Assembly: GCF_000344615.1 (NCBI RefSeq)
Contig: NZ_KB467825.1
Coordinates: 184,118 to 223,064, forward strand
Direction of reading: 5' to 3'
DNA: 38,947 nucleotides
DNA from: Janthinobacterium sp. CG3
GTDB taxonomy: Bacteria; Pseudomonadota; Gammaproteobacteria; Burkholderiales; Burkholderiaceae_D
Part shown: in pieces, positions 8,009 to 14,965 of the stretch
Numbering within the stretch: position 1 is the first letter of the stretch
How the letters are laid out: every line of letters begins with the position of its first letter
Made by a program: the position numbers and the translations under genes
The notes under the pieces: generated by a model
The model's database searches: none
Told to the model about the DNA's origin: nothing
Seen by the model: the letters and a program-made list of their open reading frames with translations, nothing else

Positions 8009-8262
8009 GACGCCGCCTCGTCGCCGTTAGCGTCGGAGAAAGGTTTCAGCATATCGCCTTCCAGCACCTTGACCTGCGCGTCGACCTTATCGAGTTGCGC
8101 GGCACAATATTTGACCAGTTCCGAGCCGCGCTGGTAGGCCGCGACCGACGCTTCCAGCGGCAACTGGCCCGCCTCCATTTGCGTCACCAGTTGCGCCAAC
8201 TCGGCCATCGCTTCTTCAAACGAGGCCGGCGCGCCGGTTACGGGTAGTATTTTCTTTGACAT
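8005..8262 (-). CDS. xseB: Exodeoxyribonuclease VII small subunit
   Basis: Small subunit of exonuclease VII, which binds the large XseA subunit; together they degrade single-stranded DNA from both ends. The product is about 85 residues with the family core SFEEAMAELAQLVTQMEAG, LPLEASVAAYQRGSELVKYC and a C-terminal LDKVDAQVKVLEGD helix. I chose the ATG at 8262; an in-frame GTG at 8268 would add two residues. Its stop overlaps the GTG of ispA by four bases. Position at the head of ispA-dxs is a widespread arrangement in proteobacteria. No xseA is in the window. Confidence 0.95.
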   Translation of the reverse strand: MSKKILPVTGAPASFEEAMAELAQLVTQMEAGQLPLEASVAAYQRGSELVKYCAAQLDKVDAQVKVLEGDMLKPFSDANGDEAAS

Positions 8263-8638
8263 AAGCACTCAGATAATTTCTCGGCACAGGGGGCGACGGT
8301 GGTGGAACCGCGCAGTGTAGAACGTTATTTTAGAACAAACTACTCTAATCAGTGAAAACTTCGCCGCCGCCACGCGCGCGCCGGCCGAGGCGGACCCGGC
8401 CGGAAGTGGCAATAAGCCTGGATTTTATCGCATTCGCCCGCATCTGCGCCCCCGATTGGCGCGCGCGCGGCCGGCTTTTTTGCGCAAAGCCGCGGCAACG
8501 TGGCCGCTTTGACAAAGCAAGCGCCGATACGCGGTATAATCGCCGGTTCTGTCCGAAATACCGTTTCAAAAACATTGAATTCAGGTCTTTGCGGATTCTT
8601 TCTCTCTCTGGCTGTTGCACATATGAAGGGGGGTTGGG
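8263..8638. promoter_or_regulatory. Divergent intergenic region between xseB and the Rieske gene
   Basis: This 376-base gap must hold promoters for both directions. On the plus strand a consensus TATAAT is at 8535-8540; TTGACA at 8509-8514 is 20 bases upstream, longer than ideal, while GACAAA (8511-8516) would give 18. That leaves an untranslated leader of about 90 bases before the ATG at 8639. A short out-of-frame ATG at 8622 overlaps the leader's GGGGGG ribosome site. The xseB-proximal half is AT-richer and probably carries the minus-strand promoter, but I cannot fix its boxes. Short reading frames here look accidental. Confidence 0.55.
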
Positions 8639-9739
8639 ATGTCCGATCTGGCAACTCACGCCAAGCTGGCGCCGTCAAACGCGCAACTTCCGGTCCACGT
8701 CTATTTTGACGAAGCGCTACTGCGGCGCGAAACGCAGCAATTGTTCCAAGCCGGCCCGCGCTACGTCGGGCACGAGCTGATGGTGCCGAACGTCGGCGAT
8801 TTCGCCACCCTCGCTTCCGAGCACGAGGGTCGCATGCTGGTGCGCAACGCCAACGGCGTCGAGGTGCTGTCGAACGTCTGCCGCCACCGCCAGGCGCTGA
8901 TGTTCAACGGCCGCGGCAACGCCAACAACATCGTCTGCCCGCTGCACCGCTGGACCTACGACTTGAAGGGCGAACTGATCGGCGCGCCGCACTTCGCCGA
9001 AACGCCGTGCCTGAACCTGTCGAAGACGCCCTTGCAAAATTGGAACGGCCTGCTGTTCGAGCAGAACGGCTACCACGTCATGGACAAGCTCAAGCAACTG
9101 TCGGTGGCGCCGGACCTGGATTTCTCGACCTACATGTTCGACCACGTCGAAGTGCACGAGTGCAACTACAACTGGAAAACCTTCATTGAAGTCTATCTGG
9201 AGGATTACCACGTCGAGCCCTTCCACCCGGGCCTGGGCAGCTTCGTCAGTTGCGACGACCTGCGCTGGGAATTCGGCGGCGACTACAGCGTGCAGACCGT
9301 CGGCGTGCACAAGGGCTTGCTCAAGTCCGGCTCGCCGGTCTACCAGCGCTGGCAGGAGCAGGTGCTGAAGTTCCGCGGCGGCACGCCGCCGCCGTATGGC
9401 GCGATCTGGCTGACGCTGTACCCGAACATCATGGTCGAATGGTATCCGCACGTGCTGATCGTCTCGACGCTGTGGCCGGACGGCCCGCAAAAGACGCGCA
9501 ACGTCGTCGAGTTCTATTACCCCGAGGAAATCGTGCTGTTCGAGCGCGAATTCATCGAAGCCGAGCGCGCCGCCTACATGGAAACCTGCGTCGAAGACGA
9601 CGAGATCGCGCTGCGCATGGACGCCGGGCGCCGGGTCTTGATGCGCCGCGGCGTCAGCGAGGCCGGACCGTACCAGTCGCCGATGGAAGACGGCATGCAG
9701 CATTTCCATGAGTGGTACCGCAGCAAGATCGATTTGTAA
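8639..9739 (+). CDS. Rieske non-heme iron oxygenase, alpha-subunit type
   Basis: Predicted mono- or dioxygenase of the aromatic-ring-hydroxylating family, taking electrons through a Rieske [2Fe-2S] centre to a mononuclear iron. In the 366-residue protein the Rieske ligands are C81-x-H83 and C100-x2-H103, and the iron site is in the segment from NWKTFIEVYLEDYH to PFHPG (H191, H196), with an Asp expected near residue 320. No beta subunit, ferredoxin or reductase lies next to it, so a partner must come from elsewhere. Start ATG 8639 has a G-rich ribosome site. It is divergent from xseB-ispA-dxs, an arrangement I associate with Burkholderiales, and is followed by a permease and a sulfurtransferase on the same strand. 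The substrate is unknown; the domain layout recalls choline- and carnitine-type monooxygenases, but that is not a basis for naming one. Confidence 0.88.
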   Translation: MSDLATHAKLAPSNAQLPVHVYFDEALLRRETQQLFQAGPRYVGHELMVPNVGDFATLASEHEGRMLVRNANGVEVLSNVCRHRQALMFNGRGNANNIVCPLHRWTYDLKGELIGAPHFAETPCLNLSKTPLQNWNGLLFEQNGYHVMDKLKQLSVAPDLDFSTYMFDHVEVHECNYNWKTFIEVYLEDYHVEPFHPGLGSFVSCDDLRWEFGGDYSVQTVGVHKGLLKSGSPVYQRWQEQVLKFRGGTPPPYGAIWLTLYPNIMVEWYPHVLIVSTLWPDGPQKTRNVVEFYYPEEIVLFEREFIEAERAAYMETCVEDDEIALRMDAGRRVLMRRGVSEAGPYQSPMEDGMQHFHEWYRSKIDL

Positions 9740-9779
9740 GCGCCGCGCACCGCCGCCCCACCCCGCCCCTAAGGATCAC

Positions 9780-10703
9780 ATGCAATCGTTGTGGATGCTG
9801 TTTGCCAGCTTTATGTTCGCCATCATGGGCGTGTGTGTGAAACTGGCGTCGAGCCTGTACTCGACGTCGGAAATCGTCATGTACCGCGGCATGGTCGGCA
9901 TGACGGTGATGTGCTGCATGATCCTGTACCAGGGCGGCAGCTTCAAAACGCGCTTCGTCGGCGGCCACCTGTGGCGCGGCATCGTCGGCGTGGTCGCGCT
10001 GTGGCTGTGGTTTTACGCCATCGCCATCCTGCCGCTGGCCACCGCGATGACGCTCAACTACATGGCGCCGATCTGGATGGCCCTGATCCTGCTGTGCGCC
10101 GGCTGGTGGCACGCCAGGAACCACGTCGAGTGGCCGCTGATGGCCGCCATCGCGATGAGCTTTGTCGGCGTCACGCTGCTGCTGCAACCGGTGTTCGAAT
10201 CGCAGCAACTGTCCGGCGCGCTCACCGCGCTGGTGTCGGGCATGCTGTCGGCGCTGGCCTACCTGCAGGTGCGCAAGCTGGGCCTGCTGGGCGAACCCGA
10301 ATACCGCGTGGTCTTCTACTTCTCCATCGTCAACTTCCTCGCCGGGCTGTTCGGCAACATCGCCAGCGCCGGCCTGGGGCCGGTGACCTGGCACGCCCAC
10401 ACCACCGCGCAGGGCGGCTTGCTGCTGCTGGGCATCGGCCTGTGCGCGACGATGGCGCAAATGGCGATGACGCGCGCCTACCGCCTCGGCAAGACGCTGG
10501 TGGTGGCCAACCTGCAATACACCGGCATCGTCTTCTCCAGCGCCTGGGGCGTGCTGATCTTCGGCGACGTCTTCGACTGGCACGGCTGGGCCGGCATCGG
10601 CGTGATACTCTGCTCCGGCATCGCCGCGACCTATTACAATACCCGCAACACCGAACGCGGCGCCGCGATAGCCCGCACCGATCCCATCGCAAGCGAAGTT
10701 TAA
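9780..10703 (+). CDS. DMT-superfamily (EamA) permease
   Basis: Inner-membrane protein of the drug/metabolite transporter superfamily, which moves small metabolites or amino acids. The 307-residue product is hydrophobic throughout and fits ten transmembrane helices in two EamA repeats, the first including SEIVMYRGMVGM and LPLATAMTLNYMAPIW, the second LGKTLVVANLQYTGIVFSS and a final helix WAGIGVILCSGIAATYY. ATG 9780 is preceded by AAGGA; the in-frame ATG at 9708 lies inside the oxygenase gene and was rejected. It sits 40 bases after the Rieske gene and 11 bases before the sulfurtransferase, so the three may be one transcript. The substrate is unknown. Confidence 0.92.
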   Translation: MQSLWMLFASFMFAIMGVCVKLASSLYSTSEIVMYRGMVGMTVMCCMILYQGGSFKTRFVGGHLWRGIVGVVALWLWFYAIAILPLATAMTLNYMAPIWMALILLCAGWWHARNHVEWPLMAAIAMSFVGVTLLLQPVFESQQLSGALTALVSGMLSALAYLQVRKLGLLGEPEYRVVFYFSIVNFLAGLFGNIASAGLGPVTWHAHTTAQGGLLLLGIGLCATMAQMAMTRAYRLGKTLVVANLQYTGIVFSSAWGVLIFGDVFDWHGWAGIGVILCSGIAATYYNTRNTERGAAIARTDPIASEV

Positions 10704-10714
10704 GGAGACTGCCG

Positions 10715-11566
10715 ATGCACACGACCCTGATCAGCGCCAACGCGCTGGCGCAGCATTTGACCGACCCGGACTGGATCATCCTCGACTGCCGCCACGACCT
10801 GATGAACCCGGACGCCGGGCGCGACGCCTTCGCCGCCGGCCACATCCAGAACGCCCAGTTCGCCGGCGTCGACGCCGACCTGTCCGGCGCCAAGCTTGGT
10901 CCGGACGGCGCCTTCCGCGGCCGCCACCCGCTGCCCGAGCGCAACGCGCTGGTCGCCACCCTGCGCGCCTGGGGCGTCAACGACGGCTCGCAAGTGGTGG
11001 CCTACGACGCCCACGGCGGCATGTTCGCGGCGCGGCTGTGGTGGTTGCTGCGCTGGATCGGCCACCCGGCGGTGGCGGTGCTCGACGGCGGCCTGGCAGC
11101 CTGGCAGGCGCGGGAGCTGCCGCTGGTGACGCCGCTGGCGCCGCGCGCGCTCGGCAACATCGTCGAAAAACACACGCTGACCCGCACCGTCGACGTCGCC
11201 GCCGTGCTGGCCAACCTGCACGGCGGCGCCGACACCGTGGTCGACGCCCGCGCGCCGGAGCGCTTCCGCGGCGAGAACGAAACCATCGACCCGGTCGGCG
11301 GCCACATCCCGGGCGCCCGGAACCGCTTCTTCAAGGACAACCTGCAGGCCGACGGCCGCTTCAAGGACGCCGCCGAACTGAAACGCGCGTTCCTCTCGCT
11401 GTTCGACGCGCCGCAACACGCCATCATGCAATGCGGCTCCGGCGTGACCGCCTGCCACAACCTGCTGGCCCTGGAAGTGGCCGGCCTGCACGGCGCCGCG
11501 CTGTACCCGGGCTCGTGGAGCGAATGGTGCGCCGACCCGGCGCGGCCGGTGGCCAGCGGGGCCTGA
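10715..11566 (+). CDS. sseA: 3-mercaptopyruvate/thiosulfate sulfurtransferase (tandem rhodanese)
   Basis: Transfers sulfane sulfur from 3-mercaptopyruvate or thiosulfate to thiol acceptors or cyanide. The 283-residue protein has two rhodanese domains: an inactive N-terminal one (ILDCRHDLMNPDAGRDAFAAGHI) and a catalytic C-terminal one with the active-site loop CGSGVTAC. The CG[S/T]GV form is the one known for mercaptopyruvate sulfurtransferases, in contrast to CRxGxR in thiosulfate-type enzymes. ATG 10715 has TAAGGAG upstream; the TAA in that site is the stop of the preceding permease gene. A strong bidirectional terminator follows. Confidence 0.93.
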   Translation: MHTTLISANALAQHLTDPDWIILDCRHDLMNPDAGRDAFAAGHIQNAQFAGVDADLSGAKLGPDGAFRGRHPLPERNALVATLRAWGVNDGSQVVAYDAHGGMFAARLWWLLRWIGHPAVAVLDGGLAAWQARELPLVTPLAPRALGNIVEKHTLTRTVDVAAVLANLHGGADTVVDARAPERFRGENETIDPVGGHIPGARNRFFKDNLQADGRFKDAAELKRAFLSLFDAPQHAIMQCGSGVTACHNLLALEVAGLHGAALYPGSWSEWCADPARPVASGA

Positions 11567-11585
11567 GCCGCGGGCGACAACGGCG

Positions 11586-11629
11586 AAAAAAAAGCTTCTG
11601 CGCGGTTTCCCGCGGAGAAGCTTTTTTTA
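11586..11629. terminator. Bidirectional terminator between sseA and the GH5 gene
   Basis: An A8 run, GCTTCT (11594-11599), an inner CGCGG/CCGCG stem with loop TTTC, then AGAAGC (11616-11621) and a T7 run. With flanking A and T runs it can act in both directions: for sseA on the plus strand and for the glycosidase gene on the minus strand. Confidence 0.9.
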
Positions 11630-11688
11630 ACTGCATTGCGACGCGCCTGGCGACACGGGCCGGCAGCCTAGCCGCCGCGGCAAGGCCC

Positions 11689-12948
11689 TTACCAGGTGCG
11701 CATCAGCCCATTCATCCGCGCCAATTCGTAGAGCTGGTTGTTACGCAGCTTGTTGGTTACATTGTAGCTCTTGTCCTGGTAGCTGAAATCGTACACCCAG
11801 AGCGCGGACATCTGCACCTGTTGAGCGAGGATCACCTCCGAGAACTTAAAAAATTTTTCGTTCGCCGCGTCGGGCCCCAAACCTCCTGCCGCAATAGTAT
11901 TCGAATCCGCACCAAACTCCCCTAAAAAGAACGGCCGCTTACTTCCCGCCAATTTCGAACGCTCCATAGCCGCGCCAATGATCTGCGCAATCGTCGCGCC
12001 GTCCAGGCCAAAATACTTTTCCTTTGTGCCTTCCGAGTACGGATACAGGTGCATGGAGAAGGTGTCGACGGGTGCCGGATCGTTTTCCTCGAGGATCTTG
12101 CCAAACTCCTCCTTGGAATCGGAAACGTAGGAATTTGGCCAGTGGCGCATATGGTAGGCGTTCGCACGGGGAATATTGTTTCCGCTGAAAATAGGCGTGG
12201 TCTTATCCAGCGTCCTCACCGTCTCGGCGAAGAGCTGCACGGCGGCTGTAATTGTCGTCGGGGTAAAGTTATCCTTTGCCAATCTTTTTGGCTTATTGTC
12301 AGCCGGGTCTATTGGCAGAGAATAATTTGGCGCACCGAGGGCCGGGTCTGTCGGCAGATAACGACCGTTGTTATAACCCTTGACTTCGGTCAGGTCCATG
12401 AAGCTGCTCGCCTCATTGGAGAACTCCCACGCCCACACGGCCTTGTGGCCCTGGTATGCGTCGACGATCTCGAGCGTGATCTTCTTCATCCGCTCCATTG
12501 TTTTACTTCCCGCGACTCCCGTCTTCGGGATGGCTTCGTCTTCCATGTCGGCAATTGCCGTCCAATTCCAAAACACATCCACGATCACGCCGATGTTATT
12601 GGCTGCCGCATCATCCAAGAACTTCTTCAAGCGCGCATGGTAAGCCAGCGAGATCTTTTGGTCCGTCGGGCTAAACACAGCTTTGAGGTCCCGGGGCCAG
12701 AAAGGGAGCGCGCTGATGCGAACGAACGGAATATTGTTAGCCCTGAGGATCTGAAGTCCTTCCAAGGTCGTCGGCGTCGTAGCGGGATTGCGGATGACGG
12801 CGTCAAAATAGTTGACGCCGACGCCGTAGAAGGGCTTGCCGTCCTTGTAGAACTTGCCGTCCTGGATGGACAGCGGACCGGCACCGGCGTTGGCATTGAA
12901 GGCGGCCAGCGCCAGGGCGGCGCAACACAGGGTTTTCTTCAAAAACAT
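11689..12948 (-). CDS. Secreted GH5-like glycoside hydrolase (cellulase/mannanase fold)
   Basis: Predicted exported retaining glycosidase of the cellulase (GH5) superfamily, acting on a beta-1,4-linked polysaccharide such as mannan or glucan. The 419-residue product starts with a signal peptide (MFLKKTLCCAALALAAFNANA) and carries the expected catalytic pair: acid/base E179 in WEFSNEASS and nucleophile E344 in FFLGEFGAD. Other TIM-barrel segments are YGVGVNYFDAV, IPFVRIS and MHLYPYSEG. I chose ATG 12948 because GGAG lies six bases upstream; the TTG at 12960 lies inside that site. The gene is much poorer in GC than its surroundings: bases 12241-12300 have 27 G/C of 60, against 46 of 60 in 4621-4680, and its upstream region (12949-13088) is AT-rich. 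That suggests recent acquisition. Exact substrate is not readable; mannanase is one guess. Confidence 0.85.
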   Translation of the reverse strand: MFLKKTLCCAALALAAFNANAGAGPLSIQDGKFYKDGKPFYGVGVNYFDAVIRNPATTPTTLEGLQILRANNIPFVRISALPFWPRDLKAVFSPTDQKISLAYHARLKKFLDDAAANNIGVIVDVFWNWTAIADMEDEAIPKTGVAGSKTMERMKKITLEIVDAYQGHKAVWAWEFSNEASSFMDLTEVKGYNNGRYLPTDPALGAPNYSLPIDPADNKPKRLAKDNFTPTTITAAVQLFAETVRTLDKTTPIFSGNNIPRANAYHMRHWPNSYVSDSKEEFGKILEENDPAPVDTFSMHLYPYSEGTKEKYFGLDGATIAQIIGAAMERSKLAGSKRPFFLGEFGADSNTIAAGGLGPDAANEKFFKFSEVILAQQVQMSALWVYDFSYQDKSYNVTNKLRNNQLYELARMNGLMRTW

Positions 12949-13088
12949 GCAAAGCTCCAAAAGTTTATTTGTTACTAATTGTAAGTCATAAATTACTTAA
13001 TATAACAACTTTTTTTGAAAATGCATATTCGCATGGAAGCCGCGCCGGCGCGATGCGCAGTCCGGCCGGCCGCGTACGACCGGCCCGC

Positions 13089-13844
13089 TCAGCCGTGGTT
13101 GTGGCGCGTCAGGAACAGTACGATGACCACGCCCAGCCCGATCAAGAGGATCTGCGGGATGGTTTCGCGCAAGGTGGCGCGGCGCTGCATTTGCGGCATC
13201 AGGTCGCTGACGGCGATGTAGATAAAGCCCGACGAGGCGAACACCAGCACGTACGGGATCAGGTGGCTGGCGTGGTCCAGCGTGAAGTAGCCGAGCAGGC
13301 CGCCGGCCACCGCCATCAGGCTGCACAGCAAATTGAAGACGTAGGCGCGGGTGCGCGAGAAGCCGGCGTTGAGCAGCACGATGAAGTCGCCGATTTCCTG
13401 CGGGATTTCATGGGCGATGATGGCCAGGCCGGTGACCAGGCCCAGTTTCGGGTCGGCCAGGAAGGCCGCCGCGATCAGGATGCCGTCGGTGAAATTGTGC
13501 ATGCCGTCGCCGACCAGGATCATCCAGCCGGCCTTGCCGGCCTCGTGCTTGTCGTGGCCGTGCGCGTGGTGGTGGCCGTCGCCCTCGTGGTGGTGCGAGT
13601 GGCGCAGGATGGCGAATTTCTCCAGCATGAAGAAGGCCAGCAGGCCCGCCAGCAAGGTCGCGAACAGGCTGCGCGGGTCCGCCTGCGATTCGAACGCCTC
13701 CGGCAGCGCATGCAGCAGCGAGGTCGACAGCATGATGCCAACCGACAGGCTGACCATGCGCTCGACCATCTTCGACAGCAGCGCGAACGAAAAAATCGCC
13801 GCCGCCGTAATACTGAACACGCCCGCGATCGTCGTCGCGAGCAA
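13089..13844 (-). CDS. ZIP-family metal transporter
   Basis: Inner-membrane transporter of the ZIP family, moving zinc or a similar divalent metal. About eight helices are predicted. The metal-pathway motifs are present: HNFTDGILIAAAF and HEIPQEIGDFIVLL, and a His-rich cytoplasmic loop (HSHHHEGDGHHHAHGHDKH) typical of ZIPs sits before them. The end points given use a TTG start at 13844. The real start may be further upstream: the frame stays open to a stop eight codons above the candidate ATC at 13866-13868, which would give the natural beginning MDPILIS and has AAGG eight bases before it; there is no ATG or GTG. It is followed, in the direction of transcription, by the AT-rich region upstream of the GH5 gene. 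Confidence 0.88.
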   Translation of the reverse strand: MLATTIAGVFSITAAAIFSFALLSKMVERMVSLSVGIMLSTSLLHALPEAFESQADPRSLFATLLAGLLAFFMLEKFAILRHSHHHEGDGHHHAHGHDKHEAGKAGWMILVGDGMHNFTDGILIAAAFLADPKLGLVTGLAIIAHEIPQEIGDFIVLLNAGFSRTRAYVFNLLCSLMAVAGGLLGYFTLDHASHLIPYVLVFASSGFIYIAVSDLMPQMQRRATLRETIPQILLIGLGVVIVLFLTRHNHG

Positions 13845-13983
13845 AATGGAAATGAGTATCGGATCGATTTTGCTTACCTTTTATGCCGGGGCGCGATGCG
13901 TGCGGCGCCCCTGTCCTGTGCTGTGCGCGCTCAAACGGCGACGCAAACCGGGCATTTTACAGCCCGGCGGCACTTCGCGTTCG

Positions 13984-14868
13984 TCAGATCACGCCGTTTT
14001 CCCGAAACCAGGCCAGGGAACGGCCGAAACCGTCCTTGGCGGCGGTTTCGACGTAGCTGGGCCGGTAGTCGGCGTTGAAGGCGTGGCCGGCCTCCGGGTA
14101 GACCACGAAGGCCGACTTGGCGCCGCCCTTGGCCAGCGCCGCCTTCATTGTTTCAATCGATTCGAGCGCGATGCCGCTGTCCTTGCCGCCGTACAGGCCC
14201 AGCACCGGCGCCGTCAAGGTCGGCGCGACGTCGACCGGGTGGCGCGGGGTGATCGGGCTGGACTCGCCGACCAGGCGGCCGTACCAGGCCACGCCCGCCT
14301 TGACGCGCGGGTTGTGCGCCGCGTACAGCCAGGTGATGCGCCCGCCCCAGCAAAAGCCGGTGATACCGAGCTTGTCGACGTTGCCGCCGTTGTTGGCGGC
14401 CCAGGCCACCACCGCGTCCAGGTCCGCCATCACTTGCCGGTCCGGCGTCTTCGAGACGATCTCTTTCATCACCTCGGCGACGCTGGCGGCCATGCCCGGG
14501 TCGCCCTGGCGCACGAACAATGCCGGCGCCAGCGCCAGATAACCCTGCTTGGCGTAGCGCCGGGCGACGTCGGCGATGTGCTCGTGCACGCCGAAAATCT
14601 CCGACACCACCAGGATCACCGGCAAGTTGCTTTTGCCGTCGGGCTGGGCGCGGTAGACCGGCACGGTCTGGCCGCCCACCACGACGCCGACGGTGCCGGC
14701 GCTTAAGCCGGTGGCGTCGGTCTTGATCAGGCTTTGCGCCGCCACCGGCAAGGTGGCGGCGGCGAAACCGCTGCCCAGCGCCACTGTCAGGAAGTCGCGC
14801 CGGTCGATCCCGTCCGCTTGACCGGTCTCGCTGAGCAAACTGTGGCCATCCTTGAGCAAGTCATCCAT
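13984..14868 (-). CDS. Dienelactone hydrolase family protein with Tat signal
   Basis: Alpha/beta-hydrolase of the dienelactone hydrolase (DLH) family, predicted to be exported by the Tat system. The 294-residue protein has DRRDFLTVALG at residues 22-32 with a hydrophobic stretch ending near an ALA-type cleavage site (PVAAQS). The catalytic triad is visible as Cys in GFCWGGR, Asp in YGGKDSG and His in PEAGHAFNAD. EIFGVHEHI is the conserved segment near the active site. The start at 14868 has a strong AGGAGG site. A true dienelactone hydrolase would be cytoplasmic and lie in a chlorocatechol or beta-ketoadipate cluster, which is absent here, so the substrate is probably another ester or lactone. 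Confidence 0.88.
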   Translation of the reverse strand: MDDLLKDGHSLLSETGQADGIDRRDFLTVALGSGFAAATLPVAAQSLIKTDATGLSAGTVGVVVGGQTVPVYRAQPDGKSNLPVILVVSEIFGVHEHIADVARRYAKQGYLALAPALFVRQGDPGMAASVAEVMKEIVSKTPDRQVMADLDAVVAWAANNGGNVDKLGITGFCWGGRITWLYAAHNPRVKAGVAWYGRLVGESSPITPRHPVDVAPTLTAPVLGLYGGKDSGIALESIETMKAALAKGGAKSAFVVYPEAGHAFNADYRPSYVETAAKDGFGRSLAWFRENGVI

Positions 14869-14900
14869 GCGTTTCCTCCTGTGGGTGGTGAATCAGGTCA

Positions 14901-14961
14901 AACCAAGGGCAAGAGCCGGGGTCGGACCTTCAGGTCCGACCCCGGGGTTACGCCCTTGGTT
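14901..14961. repeat. Dispersed palindromic repeat, copy B (complete)
   Basis: This is the best-preserved copy of a repeat family. The ends are a perfect 10-bp inverted pair, AACCAAGGGC (14901-14910) and GCCCTTGGTT (14952-14961). The core (14916-14945) is a perfect 14-bp palindrome arm pair, CCGGGGTCGGACCT and AGGTCCGACCCCGG, separated by TC. It ends four bases before the polA stop codon and so sits at the polA 3' end; it is also upstream of the DLH gene on the same strand. Copies A, C and D are at 5087, 20202 and 26621. Confidence 0.9.
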
Positions 14962-14965
14962 TATA

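Noticed and set aside
8639..9739. Naming the Rieske protein as choline or carnitine monooxygenase
   Set aside because: The domain plan fits but substrate cannot be inferred; no choline or carnitine gene is nearby.
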